DNA of 64,000 bases from Aurifilum marmelostoma (Eukaryota; Ascomycota; Sordariomycetes; Diaporthales; Cryphonectriaceae): the NCBI GenBank assembly GCA_027559495.1, contig JAMXSV010000024.1:1054001-1118000 (forward strand), read 5' to 3'. Positions 22,449 through 33,111 of this stretch are shown here, in pieces. The position numbers were made by a program, and so were the translations under genes. Under the pieces are notes generated by a model. The model had not been told where the DNA came from, searched no databases, and was given only the letters and a program-made list of their open reading frames with translations. Each line of letters begins with the position of its first letter. The stretch's first letter is position 1.

Positions 22449-24175
22449 TCATAGCCGCCCCCTCCACCTGATCTCTAGCCACCGCAGCGGAAAATAAGAT
22501 AGCGCCGTGACCACAAAAGCCATCTCGAAGCCGATATCGCCCGTGGTCATGGCAATCGGTCCCGTGTACCACACCTCGGCCATGCCTGGTACGACCAGCC
22601 CGAAGCTGATGATGCTCGCCAGCAGGGCCGGCACACCTGTGGGGAGCGCCCTGCCGACATTCCAGATGGCGTGGTCAAACGAGGCATAGTCGCACCGCCG
22701 GAACACGACCAGCTCCTCGATGAGAACGGCGTCGAAGCAGCCGGCCCAGTAGCCGATGAGGGCGAGGAAGTTCTCCAGGCTCTCCTCCCAGGCCTCGGCG
22801 GCGCGGACCGAGCAGGGGATCATGACGGCGAAAGTGGCGACGATGAAGATGAAGCGGTGGATGCGCGCGAAGAAGGGGAGGAGCATCTGTAGGTTCAGGG
22901 CAACACTGTACATGCTGATGGCGATGTTGCCAACCACGCTCAGCGCGAGCAGGACCATGATGAATTTGCCAAACCCGCCCGCCGGCGTCAGCATCTCGTA
23001 CATGACGCCGCCGATGCCGATGCTCTCGTAGGCTGCGCTCCAGGAGGGCACATTGGGGACGGCACCGCCGATCGCCGCGCCCAGGATGAGCAGGGGCACG
23101 GATGGGATGAACATGCCCAGGTAGTAGCTCGCAAACACGGTCAGCTTGTTCATGGACCGCGGGTCATGGTAGATGGAATAGTCGGACACCGTCCCGCCGA
23201 AGGTGAGGAAATAGCCCGCTACCAGGGCGCCGAAGGAGATGACCTGGGAGGCTGTGGCCGGGGGCACGGCGGATTGGAGGTGCAGATGGCGGCCGCCACA
23301 GCCGATGGCGATGATGATGGAGATGAGGTTGGGGATCCATGTCCAGGTGTTGAGTGTATGCAGGGCGCGATAGCCTAGAAGTGATGCCGCGAAGCTCACA
23401 ATGCACACGACGACGATGCCGACGCTGATGCTGACCTGGTCGGGGTTCAGCGCTGCGATGCTCTGACCCCCGACAATGGCTGCAATGACCGAGAAGCCAG
23501 TGACTGTGGCCGCGTTGAGGAGCAGGGGAACAATGGCGAGATATAGACCAAAAGAGTACCGTGCTTGGATCTGTTGCCGTAGACCTGTCTGTGTCCCTCC
23601 TACGCCCATGAAAGCGGGTGGAATGCAGGTAAGAATGGAGAAGAACAGAATCACGAGTGAGGCGTCTCGAAGGCTCATCCCGTAGGAGAGGGTGGCCAGC
23701 ATTCCAGTAGGGAGTCTGCAATAACAAATTAATACTAGTGCTTGACTTTGGTAGGAAAAGAAAAAAAAAAGACAGATGAAAAATACAAACACAGTTACAG
23801 ACATTCTGGATCTCTATCTTTCATAGACGACATAAAGAATATACTGGGGGAGGAGGGATGGTTGTTCTGCTTGTGCCGGACTTACGGGAGGATACACAAA
23901 AGAGCAGTGAACATGACAGTGAAGAGGTTCCAGTATTTTTTGTCGGTCCTTTTCTCTAAAGGCACAGGCTTGATACCGTTCTCCTCAACACCGACGTCGA
24001 GAATCCTCTGGTACCATTTTGGATTTTTCTCCGGATGTGATTCGTACACCTCGCCATCATCTACCTTCAACATGGAGACGAACCTGCCATGGCGTAAGTA
24101 CTGACCGTGATGCTCAGTGGTGTCTTGCTTCTCGACATCACCAGCATTCCCTTCGTCTTCCCTTGCGGAGAACAT
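22449..24175 (-). CDS. NCS1-family purine/cytosine permease (Fcy2-like)
   Basis: Exons 23886..24175 and 22449..23715 with a 170-nt intron (GTAAGT...GCAG); the split codon restores Pro and gives 518 residues. The N-terminal 80 residues are cytosolic (EENGIKPVPLEKRTDKKYWN), then about 12 membrane spans. Nucleobase-cation-symporter-1 blocks are clear: LPTGMLATLSYGMSLRDASL, GLRQQIQARYSFG, and SDYSIYHDP in the central region. Members take up adenine, guanine, hypoxanthine or cytosine with H+. The start is the ATG at 24175; the frame stays open upstream only to a TTG. It transcribes away from the 1.9-kb upstream gap. Substrate cannot be fixed from sequence alone. Confidence 0.92.
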
Positions 24176-26061
24176 TCTCAGAGGTAAAGGGGCCAAGAAT
24201 TATGTAATGCTTGCTCAGCTCGTGTAAATGAAAGGAAGAAGAAGAAGGAGTCCAGGATCCGTGGTGTCCTGGCCAGGACGGACAGAGAGAAGTGGGAGTG
24301 AGGTCGACCACCAGAGCCAACCCTTCTTATATTCGAGCCGACCTGGTTGATAAGCACAAGTAACCAGATGTTATCCCGTGATGAGATTTTCCAGTCGCTA
24401 GCCCGTGGAATATCGGGCCTCGTTCAACCAGATCGACGTCCCGAGCCAATGAAGCCTCCTCTCGTCAGATCTTAGGCAATGCAGTCGAAGCCAATAGAGG
24501 AACAGCGAGGAGCCCTCGGGATGTATGGATGACTCTGACCAGCCTCAAGCGAGAAAGATAACCGAGTTGGTAGCGTCGACTCTCCTGACCCAAGTGGTTG
24601 TGTGGCTCGATTTCCAGGCTGAGTGAGGTGTGGCGCTTCTCTTAGGAAGAACTTGGCGTAGGCGAGTCTCACAATGCCGTTCCAGGTGAAAACAGAGCGA
24701 GAAGAACCCCAAGTCTGCCGTGACTATAGGAAGCTAATGCTGCATCAAATGCTGGGAGAGGAAGGTGTCTCCGCGACGAGACGGGGTTGGAAGGCAAAAA
24801 AGTAAATTTACAATAAACGATGTGACTCGGTACAGATCAAAGCCTCTCTCCAATCAGAGTGTTGTAGAAGGAAATACGCAGGTGGTCCTGTCGAGTCAGA
24901 ACAGAGGTGGGAAGAAAAAAAGAGGGATAGAAAAAAAAAAAAAAAAAAGAGGAACGCCTTGTCATCCATTGATTGCCTCTCTGTCGCCCTGTCATAATTG
25001 GTGATGCCGATTCAGGCGCTCCTTCTGCACCAGGTTCGCTTAAATTTTGCCCCTTGGCGCTCCGACCGGCGCAATTGTTCGTTCGCTCTTTCTTTGTTTA
25101 AATTTTTTTTTTGGCCCTTTCCCTGCGCTGGTCCAGCTGTTCGGTGATTTCAAGGGTTTTTACGTTAGTTAGTCAGCCACTGGCCACTTTTGTAATCACC
25201 GGACTGCTGGGGGAACGGGTTCGTGCTCTCCCGCTTTTTAAGAGCCCGTCACTTGGCTAGAGTCATTACCGACAAGCCAACAGAAAAAGAACTGCTCTGA
25301 TATCAACGATACGAAGCACACAGCAATTATAGTATATGAGGCTGGATCCCAATCAGAAGGGGTCCAATGGGCTTACACGGATCTAGATGCTGGTTTGCCT
25401 TGCACGAGACACAACGTCTCGCGGCAGGCAAGTGGACAAAAATACCTATACGGGCAGACGGGGTAGCAGGCAATTGTATGTACATGGTATGTACTCGGGT
25501 ACTGTGGTGGGTGTGTGCTGCGGGAAACCGGCATAGTGCAATGTCACGCTCCGCCTAGGGAGGGGCCTGACTCGGCCGCTGTGAGTACCTGACTCAACCA
25601 CCAACCAAGGTGTCCAAAGGACGTATATACATGATACACCACCACATGCATTGTAACTATACCAGTAGTATTCGTTATGTTGATTGCCACAATCTTGACT
25701 CGTCTCTTTTCATCATCCAGCCATTGCGGAATTTTCAATAAATCCCCGAAGGCACTGATCAGCAGCCCATGTGTTGGAGGTACATAGTAGAGTGCAGACG
25801 TTTTGTTTGACACACAGTTTGCTTTGATAGGTGGGAATTCGAATTCAAAGGTATCGATAACTGTAAGACCACTAAGCGAAACAAGAGCCCTCGCCGGGAA
25901 ACCAATGTCCCAGTCCTCGCTCTACCAGAGTTGCGTTTTCCAATATCCCTCCTAAACGCCGGCCTGTTTATCCTGACTTCCGCACTAGCCCGGAGTGCGA
26001 CTCATCCACCTCAACAACCCCGACCCATGGAGCTAAACCTCCGCAGAAATGTGGTGTCTCT
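24176..26061. other. Intergenic, promoter side of the permease and 3' side of msp1
   Basis: 1.9 kb without a supportable gene. It includes an 18-A run at 24931..24948 and T-rich DNA at 25090..25115. A short AATTCGAATTC palindrome lies near 25838. Confidence 0.5.
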
Positions 26062-27476
26062 CTAGTCAGGAGCCTCACCGACCTGCTCCTCTATATCCTC
26101 ATATTCGTCACTCGATGACTTGGAGGCCGCCCGCCGCTGTTGCGAGTGACGCTCGTGGTTCTGCATCAGGATCTGGCCACCACCTTTTCTGCCAAAGAAG
26201 TCATCGGTCCTGAGCCCGCGTATCCGGCCCGGGTCCACGCCAGCCATTGGCTGCCCTGATGCCCTCCGCTCACGGATGTACTCGCGCATCGGCACCATGG
26301 CTGCATCTCTGCACGCCTCCTTGATGTCACTGCCCGACATGCCAGCGGTGACCTGAGCAATGTAGTTCAGGTCGAAGTCTGGGTCCCGCTTGGTGCCCTG
26401 GAGGACAAGCTGTAATATGCGCCGTCTCTGGTCCTTGGCCGGCAGGGGGACTGGGAACTTCTTGGGCATTCTCCGCAGGATAGCCTCGTCGATGTCGTGG
26501 ATACGGTTTGTTGCGCCGAGAACACATATCCTCGACGGGACGCCGGCGGAGTTGGACGATGTGAGCCCGTCCCAGAGGGTCATAAACTCGGCCTTGACCA
26601 TGCCGCTGGCCTCGTGCTCGTTGCTGCGCCGCGTGCCGAGGACGGCGTCTATCTCGTCGATGAAGATGATGGCGGGCTCCAGCTTCCGCGCCAGAGAGAA
26701 GACGGCTCTGACGAGCTTGTTGGAGTCGCCGTACCACTTCTCGGTCAGGGTCGATATGTGCAGGTTGATGAAGGAGGCGCCGCTCTCATGCGCTACGGCC
26801 TTGGCAAGCATGGTCTTACCACAGCCGGGCGGTCCGTACAGCAGGACACCAGATGGGGCAGACAGCAGCGGCGCAGCATGCGAGTAGAGATGGGGCATCG
26901 TCAGCGGGTAGATGACCGACTCCCTGACCTCCTCGATGATGTCCTCCAGGCCGCCGATGTCGTCAAAGCTCACGGAAATGTCCTCGGGCGCCACGACCTC
27001 GAGGGCCACCATGCTCTCGTACTCATTGAGCTGTATGTCCTCGACGCGGGGCCCCCCTCCGCGAGCTTCCTATATCCGTGCCATCCCCGCCGTTCTCAGT
27101 GTTGCGACGTATCCTTGCGAGGTTCGCCTTGGCTTTTATCCTTGCCTGCTCATGTTTCTCCTTCTCGGGGTCGGCGAGGTTGCCCAAGACGGAGGCTAGG
27201 AGGTTTTTGACGAAGAAGTAAGATACAACAGCCTGCCAAGATGATGTCAGTCCGTGAGACAGCCAGACAGCCAGATAAATATCTTGATGACTGGGGAGTG
27301 AGGGTGAAAAAAACCATGCAACGCGCGTATAGGAATGACCGTCGGAAGAGGGCCTAGGTGAGACTCACAACTCCTGCAGCTGTCACAATGTTCAGGACGG
27401 CATCTGTCGTCCTCGCTTTGCGGTCTACCATCGCAAACCGCTCGAGCCGATCAAAGATGCCTTTCCACGTGGTCAT
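26062..27476 (-). CDS. msp1: Msp1/ATAD1 mitochondrial outer-membrane AAA-ATPase, with an apparent +1 frameshift
   Basis: Exon 1 is 27369..27476 and the rest 26062..27232 (136-nt GTGAGT...GGCAG intron, phase 0). Msp1 extracts mislocalised tail-anchored proteins from the outer membrane. The intron splits the N-terminal membrane anchor (VLNIVTAAGV / AVVSYFFVKNLL). Then come a linker helix (EKEKHEQARIKAKANLARI), DDIGGLEDIIEEVRESV, Walker A GPPGCGKT, pore loop KWYGDSNK, Walker B IIFIDEID, sensor LGATNRIHDIDEAILRR and MSGSDIKEACRDAA. Between linker and AAA domain the frame shifts by +1 at a C6 run (27052..27057 on the plus strand). One base fewer restores a colinear 425-residue protein. Likely sequence error; otherwise a pseudogene. 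Head-to-head with pcs1. Confidence 0.88.
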
Positions 27477-27999
27477 GCCAGCTTTCGAGAGGCGAACGAG
27501 ACGGAATGTCGGGAGGCTGTTGAGATCTCGGGGACGAGATGCTGGTGGGAGGTAAGGCCAAGTTCGCCCCAGATAGTTGGTTGGCTGCTGTTGCTGCTGC
27601 TGCTGCTACCGAGGTGCGGCACTGACGCCACGCCACACCCAAACTGCACGCATGCACATGCTATCCGGGCTGACTCAGCAGGTGGGGGACAGCGCCTGAG
27701 CGCTTCTAGCAATGTACAGCAGTCCCTGTTAGCTCGACTATACCCCTGCGGAATTGTTTGTTTACTTGGCCTTCATAGCAACCCAATCTTCCCCCCAATC
27801 CGCACCGTTCATTCATTCATTCATTCATCACCTGGAAATAGCTTCATCGCGATCGCCACGACTCCCACCCGACCAACTACCCTGCGCGCATTCCCTTCTG
27901 ATAAACCAGATTAAAATTTTATCAAGATCTCTATTTACCAATTCCCGCATTTCGCCGTCTAACACGTCAAGCCAACGAACCGACGCGTGTCTCGATCAG
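27477..27999. promoter_or_regulatory. Shared divergent promoter, msp1 / pcs1
   Basis: 523 bp between opposed start codons. Includes GCTGTTGCTGCTG repeats near 27585..27607 and a (CATT)5 array at about 27808..27829. Bidirectional promoter inferred from geometry. Confidence 0.5.
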
Positions 28000-29674
28000 A
28001 TGACACGACCTGTTTTGCTCGATCTCGCAGACTCGGACTCAGACAACAGCCTCAGCTCACGCGCCCGCGCGTCCAGCGCCACACCCAAAATGCCTGCGGC
28101 AAAGAAATCGGCCAGAGGCCGCCCTGCCGCCAATCGAGTCACAAAGGTAGAGCCAAAGGCCGCGACGCGTCGCGCCGACACAAAGAAGGCCAAGGCCGCG
28201 GAGGAGGAGATTGAGCGGCAGGCACTCGCTGACAAGCCCACGAATCAACAAACCAAAGGCGCGAGGGGGCGCCAGGCCAAGCAAGTTGCGGACAAGCCGG
28301 AGCAGACCGAAGACGTGCTGGCGACGCCTCCGGGCAGCGATGAGCCCGTACGCACAAAGGCCGGCCGCGGCCGCCCGAGGAAAGATGCTGTGGTGCCCGA
28401 ATCGGTACAGAAAGATGGTCGGCCTGCAGCGAAGCGAGGGCAAAAACCCGCTGCTCAGGTCGAGGAGGCGACAGCAGTGCCTGAGAAGCACGATACATCT
28501 GCCGAGGTTCCCGAGACCCAATTTGAGGAGGACGAGATGGACGTTGACGCCGAGGAGGAAGAGCAAGACCAAGTGGAGGATCTCCCGGCATTTTCGCGCT
28601 TCAGCGCGCCGCCATCAGCCCGGCGCGCCAATTCATATATGGCTCCACTCAGTGCCTCGAAACGAGCTTCCAGCGCTTCCTCCTTGGAGAGCGACCCCTC
28701 TATCAGACGAAGGCTAGGCGAGATGACAAAGAAGTACGATGCCCTGGAGCTCAAGTACAGAGATCTAAGGAATGTGGCTGTGACGGAGGCCGAGAGGACC
28801 TTTGATCGGCTCAGGAAAACCACTGAGGAGAAGACACACAGTATGTGTACCGTTTATGGCAATGCGTAATGAATCTGCAGAAAGAGAGAGAGAAGTGCTG
28901 ACCAATCATACAGCTGCCAACCAGCTTATCGCGAGTCTGAAGAACGATCTCGAGGCACAAAGGCGTCTTGCCAAGGAAGGCCAGAAGGCCCAACAGCAGC
29001 TAGAGGCCAGCGAGGCCAAGGTGGACAGCCTGCAGGCCCAGATCACGCAGTTAACAACTTCACTGGCCGAGTCTAGGACCGAGATCAAGGCGCTCACGAC
29101 CAAGCTCAGTGCGGCGCGGGCGGCCGAGGCGACAGCAACTGCTCATGCTCAGGCCGCCGGAGTGCGAGTGCCAGGTAGTGCCATGAAGCCCAGCGTTATG
29201 GCCGCACGAGGGCTCGACGGTGCTCAGATTCAGGCGACACAGACGGCCAAGATGAAGGAGAATCTGTACAGCGACCTGACGGGTCTGCTCGTGGCCGGTG
29301 TCAAGCGTGACGGGCCTGAGGACGTATACGACTGCATCCAGACGGGTAGGAACGGAAGTAAGTTTGCTTCTCATGCTGTTTTTTATTTATCTATTAAGAA
29401 GCAAACCTTGGTGCTGCTTCTCTTTTCTTTATTTGATTATACTGATAAAACATTCTCAGCCCTGCATTTCAAGCTCGCCATTCCGAACGAAAACTCAGAC
29501 GAAGACCTGGAGGAGGTCGAGTTCATGTACAAGCCGCAGCTTGATGAACGCCGCGACAGCGAACTCATCGAGATGCTGCCTGACTACCTCGTGGAGGAGA
29601 TCACCTTCCCAAGGCCACATGCTGCCAAATTCTACTCCCGGGTTCTTAAGTCCTTGACGGAGAAGCTTGACTGA
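28000..29674 (+). CDS. pcs1: Monopolin complex subunit Csm1/Pcs1
   Basis: Exons 28000..28840, 28914..29357 and 29460..29674 give 499 residues. The first intron is set at 73 nt because CTGAC branch-point sequence sits before CATACAG; a 40-nt alternative ending at 28880 is also in frame. Residues 1-200 are basic and disordered with AT-hook-like GRGRPRK and ARGRPAA motifs. A long coiled coil follows (about 235-380). The C-terminal globular Csm1 domain includes LHFKLAIPNENSDED, EVEFMYKPQLDERRD and LLPDYLVEEITFPR-like sequence (here MLPDYLVEEITFPR). Csm1/Pcs1 homodimers with Lrs4/Mde4 cross-link kinetochore microtubule sites or rDNA. The ATG at 28000 is the first ATG in this frame; upstream in-frame codons only extend to non-ATG triplets. 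Confidence 0.9.
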
Positions 29675-30258
29675 GCACGGGCGAGTTTTCTTTGTCTTGG
29701 GTACTTCTGAACGATCTCTACTGTCATGGTGAGAGCGAGGATTTTATATAGACTTGTGCTTTCTACTTGTCGCACGGCGTAGGGTGATGGTGGTGGTGGT
29801 AGTGGCGGTGGTGGGAGTCGAGCATTACGTGGTTTTTTCTCTTGTATTTTTCCAGCGGCACAAAGGCATTTTTCTCATCTTGTACATGTACACACACGAG
29901 CTTGCGAGGATCGAATTACTGCACATCACATGTCCGTTTGATCATTGATGCGCACTGCATGTATGAATGCCCTCGCCATTTCAAAAAGGGCAGGTAAATA
30001 ACAATCCAATTGCCGCCGAACCAATCAATAATGCCAGTCCCAAGGTATTTCCGTCCACCAAAAGCACCCTCATTTGTTTTGTACATCCCTCTGAATCACA
30101 TGTGCCCATGCGTGCTGTATATCCCGAACTTTCATCAAAGCCCGGCCGCCAATTCATCCACGCCGTAGGACACGAAGAACGCCGAGTTTAGAAAACAAGA
30201 GACGGAATAAAACCAAGACCACACACACATACTATCCCTCAACATCCATCACCCCTCC
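29675..30258. other. Intergenic, convergent 3' flanks
   Basis: Between pcs1 (+) and the four-pass membrane protein (-). It includes a GGT/GGC-rich stretch around 29785..29815. No gene seen. Confidence 0.5.
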
Positions 30259-32373
30259 TCAGTGAGCACGGCCGATACCAGGAGACCCTCGTCCCTCCTC
30301 GGCAATCTTGCCACTGACGTTCCTCCTCCCAAAGGAGAAGTACCTCTTGGCGGCGGCGGCGCCGCCTCCCGCGCCAGCCAGGTCGCCGTAGTCGTTGCCG
30401 CTCGACACCTGCCTGTCGGTGCCGACAGTGACAGGCGGGGTGGCGCTCTTGAGCTCGCCGTAGGGCTTGGCGTAGAAGTCGGCCTCGGGCTGTATGCTGC
30501 TGTCGCGGTCGCGGGGGGGCCCAGGTGTAGCGCTTGGTAGGGCTGCGGCCCTTGAGGCCGCCGTAGTTGCGGGGCGGCTTCTTGTCGCCGCCGTCGTCTG
30601 CGGCGGGCCCGCTCACGCGCCTGTCGTTGAGGTCGATCTCGCTCAGGGCGGACTTGTGCGTGAAGGGGGTGTTGGGCCGCATGCGGGGCTTGGGCTTGCC
30701 GATGTCGGTGTCGGCGGCGATGCTGGGCAGGGACGGGTTGGCGCGCAGGGGGTTGGGGTGGTCCCGCGGCGAGGCGAGGTCGCCGTCGCGGGCGAGCTCG
30801 TTCTTGCCGGGGCTGATGACGGAGTAGGCGGTGGCGGTCTCGTTCTCGTCCTCCCCGTAGTCGGACTCGGAGTCGGACAGGTCGTAGCGGCGCCGGATGG
30901 CCTCGTAGCCCTGCAGCTGGGTCTCGCTCTTGGCCTTGATGGCGCGGTTGCGGTCGTGCGTGCGGTTGAAGAGGGACTCGGTCGTGTACCAGGACTCGGT
31001 GAACTTGGCTGGGCGTGGGGGGGATGATGACGACTGCTGTTGCTGCTGCTGCTGCTGCTGTTGGGCTGCCGAGCCGGTGCTGGGGCGAGACTGGTGGCCG
31101 TAGCTTCTTGGGGAGGGCGGAGCCTGGCCAGCGGAGCCTCGAGATTGCGGCGGGCGCATGTCTGCCAGGTCCTGGGTGGGCACCTCGGCATACGACGAAC
31201 GCGAGGAGCGCCATGGGCTGCGAGGTGGAGGCGTGGGCGCGGCGCCGTTCGACGCAGAAGTGGCGGGAGGGGGTGGACATGCCCTTGAGGTCTACGGCAG
31301 TGACCGAGTTCCTGGGCGAGTGGGTCGGCGTGATCTGGTAGTGGCGAGGAGGCAGGTCGATGGATGCCATGGAGCTGCGCGGGCTTGACCGTGTGGCATA
31401 GAAGGGGACCGAGGGAGGACGGTCGACATCCTCGTAGGGAAGGCCTGAGCGGCGGCGGTCCTCGAGGGGCGTCGACAGGCGACGGTCGTTCTCTGTGAGG
31501 TAGGTGGCGGTGGTGGCGACAGACAACTTCTTCTGGTGGCGGGAGGTGAGGTTGTCCTCGAGCGGGTTCATGTCCGGCGGCAGGCGAGTGATCTGCCTGA
31601 ACTTGAGGGCGAGCCAGAGCCCGATGCACAAGGTGATGAGGTGTAGGATCGCACCGCCAAAGAGGGAGTAGTACAGCGCGGGCAGGAAGTAGTTCATCAG
31701 GCTCTCGTTCTTGAGGAGCGTGCCCCAGTGGTCACTGGAGCTGCGGACGGACAGACAGCCATAGGTGTACAGAGGCAGCACTGCGAGGTCGGTGATGGCA
31801 GAAAACATCTGGTAGCTGGCAGACGAGGCTGGAGGCCTGGAGCCGGCAGGACGGGCCAGATGCCAGATGCCATAGACGCAGTGGATCATGTTCACGCCGG
31901 CGGTGATCCTCTCGACCCAGGCTGTCAGGGCGCTGACATCGTCAATGATGATGAAGAGGAAGAGGATGCCGGCTGCCGCGACAAGCTGAAGCACGCGGAT
32001 GCAGAGCTGGGTGATCCTCGACCACTTGATCCACCATTTTGTCCTGGGACCCAGTGTCTTGAACTGTCTTCTAGGCTCAGGAACCACGTGGGCACTGTAA
32101 TATGGAGCACAGAGTCAGAGACCACGGAGAACCCAGAGAGCGAGAGAGAGAGGAATGCAGCCCACCACGTGGCAGGTTCACTTAGTTCTGAATCTAGACT
32201 CACTCTGGATGGCGATTGAAGGAGACCAGTGGCCCCTCGTGCTTGGGCTTTGGTGGTTTATAGTCATAACTGGCACGGGTCACTGCTTTGGGGTCAAAAG
32301 GCGTCGAGGGAAACCGACTGTCCTCGTCGTATCTCGCAGCCGAGTACATATACGGCTGGTGTTGAGCGCCCAT
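30259..32373 (-). CDS. Four-pass fungal membrane protein of unknown function, with two apparent +1 frameshifts
   Basis: Exon 1 is 32204..32373 (start MGAQHQPYMYSAARYDED) and exon 2 30259..32094; the 109-nt GTGAGT...ACAG intron splits an Asp codon. About four membrane spans follow, around residues 85-250 (LQLVAAAGILFLFIIID, MFSAITDLAVLPLYTYG, YYSLFGGAILHLITLCIGLW), then a long disordered tail with a poly-Gln run and an acidic DSESDYGEDENE patch. Continuity needs two single-base corrections, at a G5 run (31269..31273) and a G7 run (30513..30519, plus strand). Removing one base at each gives a single 667-residue frame ending GIGRAH. Both interruptions look like homopolymer errors. I know of conserved fungal relatives but no function. 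Confidence 0.75.
31034..31062 (-). repeat. CAG/CTG repeat encoding poly-Gln
   Basis: Within the membrane protein's disordered tail. The minus strand reads about ten consecutive Gln codons. Likely length-variable among strains. Confidence 0.85.
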
Positions 32374-33111
32374 TGTGACTGTAAGTACCGGAATGTTTCT
32401 GCCGTTCCAGAAGAAAAAAAAAATAACTGGAATGCCGGAGGAAAAAGAGACAGGAAACACACACACACAAGAGAAAGGAAAAAGAGTCTGGGAGAAGCAA
32501 AGTAAATCAAGGTCCCGTCATCCCAGATGGGATTATACCAGAGTACAATACAGGAAAGACACCCACGGCCAAGGGAATATTCCTGGGGGCTGGTAATCCA
32601 GGAACAGGGTGGGCTGGGATCCAGAGTTGGCATAGCAACCCCACCACTTACACGCCTTTCCTCATAGCACTTGGTGCCACAGTCAGTTGGCCATACAGAG
32701 CACAAACCCCCCTGTTAGCCAGGGACCGGCCCGCGCTGTGGGGATTGGCTGAACGACCCCGCCAGTGGGTGCATTAAGTAAGCAGGCTGGCCCACCTCGC
32801 AGGTTTGTACACAGTCACCCTCGCAGCCTCGTATGTTATCATCACGCACTGCTCGGCCCTTCAGCTGCCTCATTGGTCTGATTTTAATGCTATACTCTCT
32901 CACTGCCCGACTTGATCGCGGTCCCAGCATCATGGCATATATACACGTCCCTTGAACATTATTTTGGTAGTGAAGTAGATCGAGTCAATTCCCGATCGCC
33001 ATCAGACACTGGCGGGATATTCCAAGTACATACTGTATCCGATTTTTTACTCTTTCCCTACATCATCTGCCAGCCAACCATCTCACAACCACCCAAGGCA
33101 ACACAACTGTG
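32374..33111. promoter_or_regulatory. Divergent promoter, membrane protein / arh1
   Basis: 738 bp between opposed start codons, with A-rich and GAGA-like segments near 32410..32510. No other gene seen. Confidence 0.45.

Noticed and set aside
30494..31027. 177-codon plus-strand frame of Val/Gly-rich sequence
   Set aside because: Antisense of the membrane protein's disordered tail.
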